Shown here: piece by piece, positions 33,761-42,920 of the stretch
How positions within the stretch are numbered: position 1 is the stretch's first letter
How the letters are laid out: the number at the start of each line of letters is the position of its first letter
Source: Sphingobacterium sp. UBA7855
Lineage (GTDB): Bacteria; Bacteroidota; Bacteroidia; Sphingobacteriales; Sphingobacteriaceae
DNA length: 64,000 nt
Reading direction: 5' to 3'
Assembly: GCA_002500745.1 (NCBI GenBank)
Contig: DLST01000012.1
Location: 248,001 to 312,000 of the forward strand
Program-made: the position numbers and the translations under genes
Notes under the pieces: model-generated
Seen by the model: the letters and a program-made list of their open reading frames with translations, nothing else
The model's database searches: none
What the model was told of the DNA's origin: nothing

Positions 33761-35461
33761 TTAATCTACATTATCATGTAGAAAAGAATTATTCGGTCGA
33801 ATTTCGGTATTTCCATCTTCAAAAGAAAGTGTGAAACGAGACACCTGAGACTGTGAAGAATGCGGCGTGTCTTCCAATGACATTTGCTTTCTTTTATAAG
33901 CAGGCTCATTTTCTAACTCGTGAAGACCATTAGAAGATTTTAGCTTCATACTTAACTCCTTTAAACGTAGAATTCGCTCTTTAGTGCGCACCAATTGATC
34001 TTCAAATGAAACCTGTTCTTCTTCAACCTGAGGAACTTCGACCTGTTCATTTGTCGTACTTGATGAAAATGTCGGCTTCTCCTCATATGCTGACGCTGAA
34101 GGGGTAGTATACGAATCAAAAACTGTTGGCATCTGGAATTGAAAGACAGATGGTGAAGTTTTCAATTGAAAGTCAGTATCTCCAAATGGCGTTTCTTCTT
34201 CATAATCATTATCAAATCCTAAGTCATGACGTATAACCTGTGGTTCTTCTACAGCAACATGCTGTTGTTGTACGGCATTTCTTGGTGAAGTGAACAAATC
34301 AGATTGCAAATTATTTGGAGTTGGCGTATTTGAAGAAGGAACTGGTGTATCCACACGTTGAACCGGAGTCACGAAACTATTCGTAGCTGGAACTTCTTTT
34401 GGTGCTACCTGAGAAACAGGTTTAATAAAGGAATTAGCCGGTTCAGCAGTTAAGGGCATGGACACCTTTGTATTTTCACGTTCTTTATCGCGCTCTTCAG
34501 ATGTCTGAAAACCAGTAGCAATAATTGTTACCGACAACTCATCCTCAAAGTTCTCATCAATACAGTTACCCCAAATTAAATCAGCTGACAAACCAGCTTT
34601 TTCCTGAATATAATCAGTAATGATTGCAACCTCATCCATAGTTACCTCTTTTGTCCCAGAAGTAATATTCAACAAAATATAGCGAGCTCCCTCAATTTCA
34701 TTATCTTTCAACAGCGGTGAGGCCAAAGCACCCTCAACAGCGCGCAATGCTCGGTCTTCACCTTCAGCAACAGCATTTCCCATAATGGCAACGCCACTAT
34801 CATTCATTACCGTGCGTACATCCTTAAAATCCACGTTTACATAACCGGGGATTGTGATAATTTCGGCAATACCTTTTGCTGCTGTTGTTAAAATATCGTC
34901 CGCTTTCGCGAAAGCCGCAGTCATCGTTAAATTACCAAAAATTTCGCGAAGGCGATCATTCGAGATGACCAAATAAGAGTCTACATATTTACGTAACTCA
35001 GACAACCCTTCTTCAGCTTGTGAACGACGACGTTTGCCTTCAAATGTAAATGGTGTAGTGACAATAGCAACAGTTAAAATACCCAACTCTTTAGCTGCCT
35101 TGGCCAACACAGGACTAGCGCCTGTACCGGTACCACCGCCCATACCAGCTGTTATAAATAGCATCTTTGTATTGGTACCAAGCATACGCTTGATATCCTC
35201 AATACTTTCGATCGCCGAATTTTCTCCAACATCAGGATCCGCACCAGCTCCCATACCTTCGGTTAGACTTATTCCCAATTGAACTTTATTAGGAATCGGG
35301 CTCAATTCTAATGCCTGTGCATCAGTATTACACACGATAAAATCTACCCCACTAATTCCTTGTTTATACATGTGGTTTACGGCATTACCGCCACCGCCAC
35401 CAACCCCAATAACCTTGATTATTGAAGATTGTTCTTTTAACATTTCAAACTGTATTGACAT
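33761..35461 (-). CDS. ftsZ: Cell division GTPase FtsZ
   Basis: The tubulin-like GTPase polymerises into the Z-ring at midcell. The N-terminal domain has IKVIGVGGGGGNAVNHM, NTDAQAL, the T4 signature AGMGGGTGTGASP and the T7 loop region (NVDFKDVRTVM). The GTPase core ends near residue 320; an unusually long acidic/Pro/Thr/Gln linker of over 200 residues leads to a helical segment (TKERILRLKELSMKL) and a degenerate C-terminal peptide (NNSFLHDNVD). At 566 residues it is much longer than E. coli FtsZ (383), as in other Bacteroidota. Its 140-base upstream gap to ftsA holds repeated motifs but no exact -7 box. Confidence 0.97.
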   Translation of the reverse strand: MSIQFEMLKEQSSIIKVIGVGGGGGNAVNHMYKQGISGVDFIVCNTDAQALELSPIPNKVQLGISLTEGMGAGADPDVGENSAIESIEDIKRMLGTNTKMLFITAGMGGGTGTGASPVLAKAAKELGILTVAIVTTPFTFEGKRRRSQAEEGLSELRKYVDSYLVISNDRLREIFGNLTMTAAFAKADDILTTAAKGIAEIITIPGYVNVDFKDVRTVMNDSGVAIMGNAVAEGEDRALRAVEGALASPLLKDNEIEGARYILLNITSGTKEVTMDEVAIITDYIQEKAGLSADLIWGNCIDENFEDELSVTIIATGFQTSEERDKERENTKVSMPLTAEPANSFIKPVSQVAPKEVPATNSFVTPVQRVDTPVPSSNTPTPNNLQSDLFTSPRNAVQQQHVAVEEPQVIRHDLGFDNDYEEETPFGDTDFQLKTSPSVFQFQMPTVFDSYTTPSASAYEEKPTFSSSTTNEQVEVPQVEEEQVSFEDQLVRTKERILRLKELSMKLKSSNGLHELENEPAYKRKQMSLEDTPHSSQSQVSRFTLSFEDGNTEIRPNNSFLHDNVD

Positions 35462-35550
35462 AACTTATCCCTATTTAACTTACAATGAAGATGATATCAA
35501 AATGAACCAAACCCACTATACGTAATGTAATAATAATATAATTTCAACAA

Positions 35551-35603
35551 AAGTTTTCCACATTTGTTAAATTGTGGAAAACTTCGACTTTTGTGGAAAA
35601 CTT
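35551..35603. repeat. Three copies of AAGTTTTCCACA between ftsA and ftsZ
   Basis: Perfect copies lie at 35551-35562 (plus), 35573-35584 (minus) and 35592-35603 (minus, touching the ftsA stop). Copies 1 and 2 form an inverted repeat with a 10-base spacer. The core TTTTCCACA fits the relaxed E. coli DnaA-box consensus TTWTNCACA. A fourth copy lies upstream of mraZ at 49642-49653. Confidence 0.75.
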
Positions 35604-36978
35604 ATTTTTTATCTAAAAAAGTTGCATCATCGATTTCGTTACCATCTTTGATAAAACGTTTAAACCATGATAGCAATCCTTGCTCTTTTTGTTGTTGCTC
35701 TGAAACCTCTTTTGTTGTCATCGTAGCTGTCTGCACTTTTTTCGACGGGGCGTGCATTTCTCTGCGGCTGTCTTCTTCATCCTCATGGGATTGAATTCCC
35801 TTAATCAACAAACCAATACTTGTTGCATACAAAGGACTTTTCAATTCTTCAAACAACGGTTTCGGTAAAACCTCATTCTTAGAAAGATATTCATTCGGAA
35901 AGCCGATACGACAATCTATTCCGGTAATATATTCAACAAGTTGTACTAAATGCTTTAACTGAGCACCACCACCGGTGATAACAATACCACCAATCAGTTT
36001 ATTCTCGTATCCGGAAGATTTGATTTCATAGTATACATGTTCGATAATTTCCTCCATTCTAGCTTGAATAATATATGCCAAATTTTTAACGGAAATCTCT
36101 TTGGGTTCCCGACCTTTCAATCCTGGCACACAAATCACCTCATTTTCCTTATTTTCATCAGCTAGAGCCGATCCGAAACGAGTTTTCAACAATTCAGCCT
36201 GCGAACGCAAAACAGAACATCCCTGACGGATATCTTCCGTTACAATATTACCGCCTAAAGGAATCACTGCAGTGTGACGAATAATTCCTTCATGGAAGAT
36301 GGCAACATCCGTGGTTCCACCACCAATATCTACTAATACAACACCAGCATTTTTTTCGTCTTCATCCAATACAGCTTCAGAAGACGCTAGAGGCTCGAGA
36401 ATCAATTCTGCAACTTCCAGATTGGAATTATCAATACATTTTTTGATGTTTTTAATATCAGTTACCCGACCCGATATAATATGGAAATTCGCTTCAATAC
36501 GACGACCAGCCATACCAATTGGTTCGCGAATACCCGGTTCGTTATCTACCGTAAACTCTTGAGGTAAAACATGTATAATTTCTTCTCCTGGAGGCAGTAC
36601 CAGTTTATACATATCCGAAATCAATCGTTCAATATCGCGTCGAACGATTTCATCATCACCATCAGTTTTGGTAAATATTCCACGGTGTTGAATACTTTTG
36701 ATGTGTTGTCCAGCAATTCCCACATTCACTACTTTAATATCCACATTAGACTGTGCTTCGGCTATCTCGACAGCCTCTAAAATACTTCCCACAGTTTTTT
36801 GGATATTAGCCACCACTCCACGGCTTACACCCGCAGAATCAGCTTTCCCCACACCTAATAATTCAATTTTGTTTCCTGAGCTACGTCTCCCAACCGTAAC
36901 ACAAATTTTGGTAGTACCAATATCGAGTCCCACGATAATTGGGTTTTCTCTTTCAATTTCTGCTGCCTTTGAGTTCAT
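35602..36978 (-). CDS. ftsA: Cell division protein FtsA
   Basis: The 458-residue actin-like ATPase anchors FtsZ to the membrane. It shows IIVGLDIGTTKICVTVGRR (phosphate 1), the SHS2 insertion, VVLVDIGGGTTDVAIFH (phosphate 2) and GGIVITGGGAQLKHL (adenosine). Near the C-terminus GLLSWFKRFIKD looks like the membrane-targeting amphipathic helix, followed by an acidic end. The stop lies 140 bases before ftsZ; the ftsQ stop is 25 bases upstream. Confidence 0.96.
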   Translation of the reverse strand: MNSKAAEIERENPIIVGLDIGTTKICVTVGRRSSGNKIELLGVGKADSAGVSRGVVANIQKTVGSILEAVEIAEAQSNVDIKVVNVGIAGQHIKSIQHRGIFTKTDGDDEIVRRDIERLISDMYKLVLPPGEEIIHVLPQEFTVDNEPGIREPIGMAGRRIEANFHIISGRVTDIKNIKKCIDNSNLEVAELILEPLASSEAVLDEDEKNAGVVLVDIGGGTTDVAIFHEGIIRHTAVIPLGGNIVTEDIRQGCSVLRSQAELLKTRFGSALADENKENEVICVPGLKGREPKEISVKNLAYIIQARMEEIIEHVYYEIKSSGYENKLIGGIVITGGGAQLKHLVQLVEYITGIDCRIGFPNEYLSKNEVLPKPLFEELKSPLYATSIGLLIKGIQSHEDEEDSRREMHAPSKKVQTATMTTKEVSEQQQKEQGLLSWFKRFIKDGNEIDDATFLDKK

Positions 36979-37003
36979 AATTTCCTGTATTGTTGCTGTA
37001 TTA

Positions 37004-37840
37004 CTATAATGTATTATTTGCTATTTTTTTTGTTTGATCATCCGAAAAACTCCAGTTTCCACGCTTTTCACAGATAATCTGACCACTATATTTTACGTTG
37101 ACAACACCATAAGCGTTTATACCCACCTTTGGCATGATCTGCGTATAAAAGGTCTTTAATAATTCAAATTTTTGTGCTAAAGAATCTGCCGATCCAACAA
37201 TCAACTGTTGCGTCCCTATGCGTGGTACAAGTTCAATATCCTTATCTCCATTAACATATATCTGCACCACTTGATTAGTCCATAACTCATCGTTTTTTAT
37301 AAATTCAACTACCTTCACCAAATCCTTAACCAATGGAGTTGAGATGGTATCTAGTGCTTCATTATATCCTTCAGCGATGTTGCCGGTAGCAACCATAATG
37401 TGTGGGATATATTTCAACGTTGTCGGTATCTTTAAACCATTAGGATCGACATAAAACTCCTTTCCATTTTTATTGATGACCCGCATGACAGCCTCGCGCT
37501 GACTAATATTAATTCTAATCGTACCATCCATATCGGCATGTATACTGGCATTGGAAACATAAGGTAGTTGACGCAAGGTTTTTTCAACCTTATGAAAAGG
37601 GATTTCATTCACTTTCTTTCCAACGAAACTACCATAGTTCTGTTCGATCAATTTGGAGATATCAGCCTGATCTATAAAAGCCTCGGTTCCTTCAATAACA
37701 ATTTTTATATCTTTGCAAAGCTGTTGTTCATCACGTTTACCCACAATATTCATAATCACGACGACGACTATTACACCAATAAAGAACAGCGTAAAGTACA
37801 GTACACGATTCCATTGTATGTCACGTAATCTTTTAAGCAT
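37004..37840 (-). CDS. ftsQ: Cell division protein FtsQ/DivIB
   Basis: The 278-residue bitopic protein has a basic start (MLKRLRDIQWNR), one membrane helix (about 14-34) and a periplasmic POTRA domain (CKDIKIVIEGTEAFIDQADISKLI...) followed by a beta domain (VSNASIHADMDGTIRINISQREAVMRV). It links early and late divisome proteins. The ATG at 37840 overlaps the murC stop by 8 bases; a longer frame to 37903 would lie entirely inside murC. Confidence 0.9.
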   Translation of the reverse strand: MLKRLRDIQWNRVLYFTLFFIGVIVVVVIMNIVGKRDEQQLCKDIKIVIEGTEAFIDQADISKLIEQNYGSFVGKKVNEIPFHKVEKTLRQLPYVSNASIHADMDGTIRINISQREAVMRVINKNGKEFYVDPNGLKIPTTLKYIPHIMVATGNIAEGYNEALDTISTPLVKDLVKVVEFIKNDELWTNQVVQIYVNGDKDIELVPRIGTQQLIVGSADSLAQKFELLKTFYTQIMPKVGINAYGVVNVKYSGQIICEKRGNWSFSDDQTKKIANNTL

Positions 37841-39188
37841 GCTCCAAAATTGTCTGTAACGGTTTAACCAATTTGTCAATATCACCCGCCCCCACTGTAA
37901 CAATCAGCTCTGGATTTTCATTGCGTGCAAAATCCAAGACCTCTTCGGGAGTCACAATGCGCTTTTTCTCAGCTGTAATTTTATTTAACAACCAGCTGGA
38001 GTTTATGCCTTCAATCGGATTCTCCCGTGCTGGATAGATTTCCATTAACAACAGATTGTCTGCCATGGATAACACCTCTGCAAAACCATCTACAAAATCG
38101 CGCGTACGCGTAAATAAGTGCGGCTGAAAGACCACATTTAGTTTTTTTGTAGGATACAATTTACGCATCGAAGTTAAAAATGCACGCAGTTCCTCTGGAT
38201 GGTGCGCATAGTCATCGATATACACCGTTCCAGGTTTACGGACAATATATTCAAACCTTCTTTTTACGCCTTTGAATGTTGTCAATGCCTTCTTTATCGC
38301 TTCATTTTCAATCCCAAGTAAACGGGCTACTGCAATCGCGGCTACCGCATTTTCAACATTGTGAGTTCCAGGAATACCTAAATGGATATCATGTATCCGC
38401 CCGTTGGTATCTTGGTAGTCAAAAAAGAATTCTCCATCGCGTACATGCACATTGGAAGCATATGCATCAGCGATTTCATGGCCTGAATAACTGATTTGCC
38501 CAGCAAACTCAAGGTCCTTTCTTATAATACGTGTACCTCCTTCAACTACTTTATCCAAGAACAATTGGAATGATTCGAGCAGATGGCTGCGATCGCCATA
38601 AATGTCCAAATGATCCGCATCAGAAGAAGTTACTATTGCGATATTGGGGTGAAGCGTCAGAAATGACCGATCAAACTCATCAGCCTCAACCACAACTGTA
38701 TTATTATTTCCATAAAGCACATTGGTACCGTAGTTAGAACTGATTCCACCTAAAAAGGCAGAACAGTCATAACCCGAATCCTTCAATACATGTGCCACCA
38801 TTGTAGAAGTTGTCGTTTTACCATGTGTACCGGCAACAGCGACCGTAAATCTACTCTCACTAATGATCCCCAAAACCTGCGATCTCTTATATAGTATATG
38901 TCCTTGAGATTCCAAAAAAGCTTTGATCCTTGAATCTTTCGGAATGGCTGGTGTAAAAATGACTAATGTCTCCGCTGTAGGTACGTGAAAAATAGCATCA
39001 ATCGTATTGATATCATCCTGATATGAGATCGCGATTCCTTCCTTGACTAAGGTTTTAGTCAGCTCAGTTTCTGTACGGTCATAGCCATTCACCTCACAGC
39101 CCAAATGCTTAAAATAGCGCGCAAGACCACTCATGCCTATCCCACCTATTCCGATCAAGTAAACTTGTTTTATTGCATCTAGATTCAT
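37833..39188 (-). CDS. murC: UDP-N-acetylmuramate--L-alanine ligase
   Basis: The 451-residue Mur ligase adds L-Ala to UDP-MurNAc, the first step of the stem peptide. Motifs: VYLIGIGGIGMSGLARYFKHLG (UDP-binding domain), the ATP loop VAGTHGKTTTSTMVAH, VVEADEFDRSFL, and DDYAHHPEELRAFL of the C-terminal domain. It lies 9 bases after murG and overlaps ftsQ. Confidence 0.97.
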   Translation of the reverse strand: MNLDAIKQVYLIGIGGIGMSGLARYFKHLGCEVNGYDRTETELTKTLVKEGIAISYQDDINTIDAIFHVPTAETLVIFTPAIPKDSRIKAFLESQGHILYKRSQVLGIISESRFTVAVAGTHGKTTTSTMVAHVLKDSGYDCSAFLGGISSNYGTNVLYGNNNTVVVEADEFDRSFLTLHPNIAIVTSSDADHLDIYGDRSHLLESFQLFLDKVVEGGTRIIRKDLEFAGQISYSGHEIADAYASNVHVRDGEFFFDYQDTNGRIHDIHLGIPGTHNVENAVAAIAVARLLGIENEAIKKALTTFKGVKRRFEYIVRKPGTVYIDDYAHHPEELRAFLTSMRKLYPTKKLNVVFQPHLFTRTRDFVDGFAEVLSMADNLLLMEIYPARENPIEGINSSWLLNKITAEKKRIVTPEEVLDFARNENPELIVTVGAGDIDKLVKPLQTILEHA

Positions 39189-39197
39189 ACGCTTCCT

Positions 39198-40301
39198 CTA
39201 TTTTTTATTTACCAATTTATACACCTCCTCGGCAATCTGCACGTCAGCATTCAACTTACCGAGTTTTTTAATATTTTCACTTAATTGTGCGACATGATCT
39301 GCATCTTTCAATAAAGTTAAAGCAGCAGGCACCAAGTCTTTTTTTGCATCACTATCCTTAACCAATAACGCAGCCCCCTTATTGACCAATGCCATTGCAT
39401 TTTTGGTCTGATGGTCTTCGGCCACATTAGGTGAAGGCACAAGAATAACAGGCTTACCGACTACACAGAGCTCAGAAATCGTACCCGCTCCAGCGCGGCT
39501 AATAATTAAATCTGCTGCAGCATACGCATAATCCATACGCTGTAAAAAGGCCAACATCTTAATGTTGTCGGGCAGCTGACCTGTTAACTCTTCCCGTAAC
39601 TTTTCAACGTAGAAACTACCGCATTGCCAAATTACTTGGACGTCCTCTCCCTTTAACTCATTAAGGTAAGCAACGACACTTTCATTTAATGTTTTAGCCC
39701 CCAAACTACCGCCGAGCACCAAAATTGTCTTTTTGTGTGGATCTAACCCAAAGAACGTTAAAGCTTCTTCTCTTTTCCCCGCTATTGCAATGGACTCGCG
39801 TCTTATTGGGTTCCCGGTAAGTAATACTTTCTCAGCAGGAAAAAATTGCTCCATCCCCTCATAGGCGACACATATCTTTGCTGCCTTTGCCCCAACTTTT
39901 TTATTGGTCACCCCTGCATAGGAATTTTGTTCCTGCACAACTGTTGGTATACCCAATTTATTCGCCATCATTAACAATGGACCCGAAGCAAAACCTCCTA
40001 CGCCTACGGCTACATCAGGTCTAAATTCTTTAATTACACTCTTCGCCTTATTCAAACTTTTCATCAGCTTAAACGGCAAAAAAATATTCTTCCAAAGTTG
40101 CTTTCTATTGATCCCTTGGATATCAAGTCCAACAATACGATATCCCGCAGCTGGTACTTTATCCATTTCCATCCGACCATTAGCACCTACAAATAGAATT
40201 TCATTTGCAGGATCCATCGCCTTCAGTGCATTTGCAATTGAAATCGCCGGAAAGATATGTCCTCCGGTTCCACCTCCACTAATAATTACACGAATTGCCA
40301 T
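39198..40301 (-). CDS. murG: UDP-GlcNAc--lipid I GlcNAc transferase
   Basis: The 367-residue GT28 glycosyltransferase makes lipid II on the inner leaflet. It shows ISGGGTGGHIFPAISIANAL, GVGGFASGPLLMMA, EQNSYAGVTNKKVG, the GNPIRRE segment and the donor site ISRAGAGTISELCVVGKPVILVPSP. The ATG at 40301 is chosen over an in-frame TTG at 40307. It follows ftsW by 13 bases. Confidence 0.96.
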   Translation of the reverse strand: MAIRVIISGGGTGGHIFPAISIANALKAMDPANEILFVGANGRMEMDKVPAAGYRIVGLDIQGINRKQLWKNIFLPFKLMKSLNKAKSVIKEFRPDVAVGVGGFASGPLLMMANKLGIPTVVQEQNSYAGVTNKKVGAKAAKICVAYEGMEQFFPAEKVLLTGNPIRRESIAIAGKREEALTFFGLDPHKKTILVLGGSLGAKTLNESVVAYLNELKGEDVQVIWQCGSFYVEKLREELTGQLPDNIKMLAFLQRMDYAYAAADLIISRAGAGTISELCVVGKPVILVPSPNVAEDHQTKNAMALVNKGAALLVKDSDAKKDLVPAALTLLKDADHVAQLSENIKKLGKLNADVQIAEEVYKLVNKK

Positions 40302-40314
40302 GCTCAATTTTTTA

Positions 40315-41514
40315 TTATGCTGGAATTGATCCTATAACCACTTTTTTCGGTTTAGGCTTTTCATCCAGCTCTTCTTTACCTTTTAATTCTTCAATATTTC
40401 TGCTCACGCTAAGAATTATTCCAAGCGCCACGCTCGTAAATAAAATAGAAGTTCCTCCCATACTAACCAACGGAAGCGGAACTCCTGTAACCGGACCTAA
40501 ACCTACAGCAACAGCCATATTCGCTAAAGCTTGGATAGTCAAACTAAATCCTAAACCAGCAGCGAGAAAGGTACCGAAAGCTTTAGGACTCATCGTGACA
40601 ATACGGATACATCGATACATAAAGGCCAAATACAGAAATAGTAAGATTACTCCTCCTACAGTACCATACTCCTCAATGATGATCGCATAAATAAAATCGG
40701 AATAAGGATGTGGCAACACGTTACGCTGTACACTATTTCCCGGCCCTTTTCCAAAAAGCCCTCCCGTTGCTATCGCAATTTTCGCATTGTTTGCCTGATA
40801 ATTTTTATCATCCTGGAAGGATACCGTTTTATCAACCTTTTCAGTATGAAAAAAAGATTTTACCCGACTGATATAGGTTGCCCTACGTGGACCAAAAAAG
40901 ATAACCATCATCAGAAGAATACCACCACCACAGCAGACGATAGCGATTTGCTTAAAACTAATCCGACCGATCAAGAGCAATAAAACACTCACACCAAACA
41001 GCATCAATGCGGTGGATAAATTGGCCAGAGCGATCAAAATAAATACACCACATACCGATCCCATAATAGGTAAGAACGATTTTTTCACATCTTTGATCTC
41101 TTCCTGTTTCCGGGATAACATCCGCGCAAGAAAGACAATGAGTGACAATTTTGCCAAATCCGATGTTTGAAACGTTAAACCGATACCGGGTATGGTCAAC
41201 CAACGACTGGCCTCATTAACTTTACTACCAAATAAGAGCGTAAACAACAACAAAGGGATTGTAATGCCCATCATAATTTTGGATATACCAGCGTAATACC
41301 GATAATCCAGCTTATGAGAAAGATACATGAGAATAAACCCAACAGCTATGATAGAAAAGTGCTTTAGCAAATACATTTCTGTTCCCTTCCCTTCTTTATA
41401 CGCCAACGTACCCACCGAGCTGTATACAGCCAAAAGTGACCATCCCGATAAGATAATCACAATGATCCATATCCATCGATCACCCTTCAATTTAGACATT
41501 ATATTCTGTAGCAT
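40315..41514 (-). CDS. ftsW: SEDS peptidoglycan polymerase FtsW
   Basis: The 399-residue protein has about ten membrane helices. SEDS signatures are visible: RWLTIPGIGLTFQTSDLAKLSLIVFLA, the large loop with HPYSDFIYAIIIEEYG, and VTGVPLPLVSMGGTSILFT. It polymerises glycan at the septum with its partner PBP (FtsI, same cluster). An AGGAGG lies 6 bases before the ATG at 41514, unusual for this phylum, and supports that start over the ATG at 41499. Confidence 0.95.
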   Translation of the reverse strand: MLQNIMSKLKGDRWIWIIVIILSGWSLLAVYSSVGTLAYKEGKGTEMYLLKHFSIIAVGFILMYLSHKLDYRYYAGISKIMMGITIPLLLFTLLFGSKVNEASRWLTIPGIGLTFQTSDLAKLSLIVFLARMLSRKQEEIKDVKKSFLPIMGSVCGVFILIALANLSTALMLFGVSVLLLLIGRISFKQIAIVCCGGGILLMMVIFFGPRRATYISRVKSFFHTEKVDKTVSFQDDKNYQANNAKIAIATGGLFGKGPGNSVQRNVLPHPYSDFIYAIIIEEYGTVGGVILLFLYLAFMYRCIRIVTMSPKAFGTFLAAGLGFSLTIQALANMAVAVGLGPVTGVPLPLVSMGGTSILFTSVALGIILSVSRNIEELKGKEELDEKPKPKKVVIGSIPA

Positions 41515-41543
41515 ATACTTCCTCCTTTATTGGGTTATACCTT

Positions 41544-42920
41544 TTATAATTCCATGACAGCAGCCTTAAATTTATCGCCACGGTCTTCATAGTTCTTGAA
41601 CCAATCAAAACTGGCACATGCCGGGGACAACAATACGGTATCACCTTTCTGCGCCAAATGCGAAGCCAACACCACCGCATCTTGCATAGAGGTGCTATTG
41701 ACAATAATCTCCACATCTTGTTCAAATGCCGTATGAATTGCAGCAGTATCTTTACCCAGACAGACAATAGCGCGCACTTTGTTTTTCACCAAATCAGCAA
41801 GCATACTGTAATCATTTCCTTTATCCACACCGCCCAAAAGCAATACAATTGGTGTAGAGAAACTTTCCAAAGCATACCAAACTGAATTGACATTCGTTGC
41901 CTTTGAATCGTTAATGTAATTTATACCGCCGATACAGGCCACATGCTCAAGCCGATGTGGAATGTTCACATACGACCCCATGCTCTCCTTCATCACTTGA
42001 TTTCTCAATTCCTGCACTTTCGCGATTAGCCCGGAAGCCATGCTATTATAAATATTATGCTTCCCCTGCAATGACAATTCCTCAGCTCTCATAGTGAATG
42101 TATCGTTATTTGGTGTATTGATAATTATTGTCTTATTGGCATTCAAATAAGCGCCCAACTCGACAAGTTGTTCTTGCGTAAAAGGCAAATAAGTCCCTTT
42201 ACTACGATGTCTTTCCAATCCTTTAATTGTTTCTGGATCGTCTAGACAGTATATAAAATAATCCTTCTCCGTTTGATTCTGAATCATCCTGAATTTTGAA
42301 TCCACATAATTTTCCATTTTATGGTCATAGCGATCCAAATGATCAGGCGTAATATTCAATATAACAGCAACATCTGCTCTAAAATGGTACATATCGTCCA
42401 GCATAAAGCTCGATATTTCCAGTACATAACAATCAAATTGTTCTTTAGCTACCTGAAGCGCAAAGCTCTTTCCAATATTACCGGCCAATCCAACATTTAA
42501 GCCACCGTGCTTAAGCATTTCATAAGTCAACATCGTCGTCGTAGACTTTCCGTTTGATCCTGTAATACAGATTAACTTTGCGTCGGTATATTGTGCCGCA
42601 AATTCAATTTCTGCAATCACGGGTATATTCTTTGCTTTCAATGCGACAACCAAAGGCACCGTCTCTGGAATACCGGGACTCTTCACAACCAAATCCGCAT
42701 TTAATATACGCTCCTCATCATGATTACCTTCTTCAAATGCTATCCCCTCAGCTTTCAACTGTTCCTTATAATGATCCGCTATAAGCCCTTTATCTGAGAC
42801 AAATACATCAAATCCTTTTTCTTTTGAGAGAATAGCCGTTCCAACGCCACTTTCGCCTGCGCCTAAAACGACCAAACTTCCAGATTGAGGATAATATGTT
42901 GTTGCAATGTTTGACATCAT
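41544..42920 (-). CDS. murD: UDP-MurNAc-L-alanine--D-glutamate ligase
   Basis: The 458-residue Mur ligase adds D-Glu to UDP-MurNAc-L-Ala. Motifs: LVVLGAGESGVGTAILSKEKG, ATP loop CITGSNGKSTTTMLTYEML, ILNITPDHLDRYDHKMENY, NDSKATNVNSVWYAL and LLLGGVDKGNDYS. Its ATG overlaps the mraY stop by one base (TAATG), so the two are coupled. Confidence 0.97.
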   Translation of the reverse strand: MMSNIATTYYPQSGSLVVLGAGESGVGTAILSKEKGFDVFVSDKGLIADHYKEQLKAEGIAFEEGNHDEERILNADLVVKSPGIPETVPLVVALKAKNIPVIAEIEFAAQYTDAKLICITGSNGKSTTTMLTYEMLKHGGLNVGLAGNIGKSFALQVAKEQFDCYVLEISSFMLDDMYHFRADVAVILNITPDHLDRYDHKMENYVDSKFRMIQNQTEKDYFIYCLDDPETIKGLERHRSKGTYLPFTQEQLVELGAYLNANKTIIINTPNNDTFTMRAEELSLQGKHNIYNSMASGLIAKVQELRNQVMKESMGSYVNIPHRLEHVACIGGINYINDSKATNVNSVWYALESFSTPIVLLLGGVDKGNDYSMLADLVKNKVRAIVCLGKDTAAIHTAFEQDVEIIVNSTSMQDAVVLASHLAQKGDTVLLSPACASFDWFKNYEDRGDKFKAAVMEL

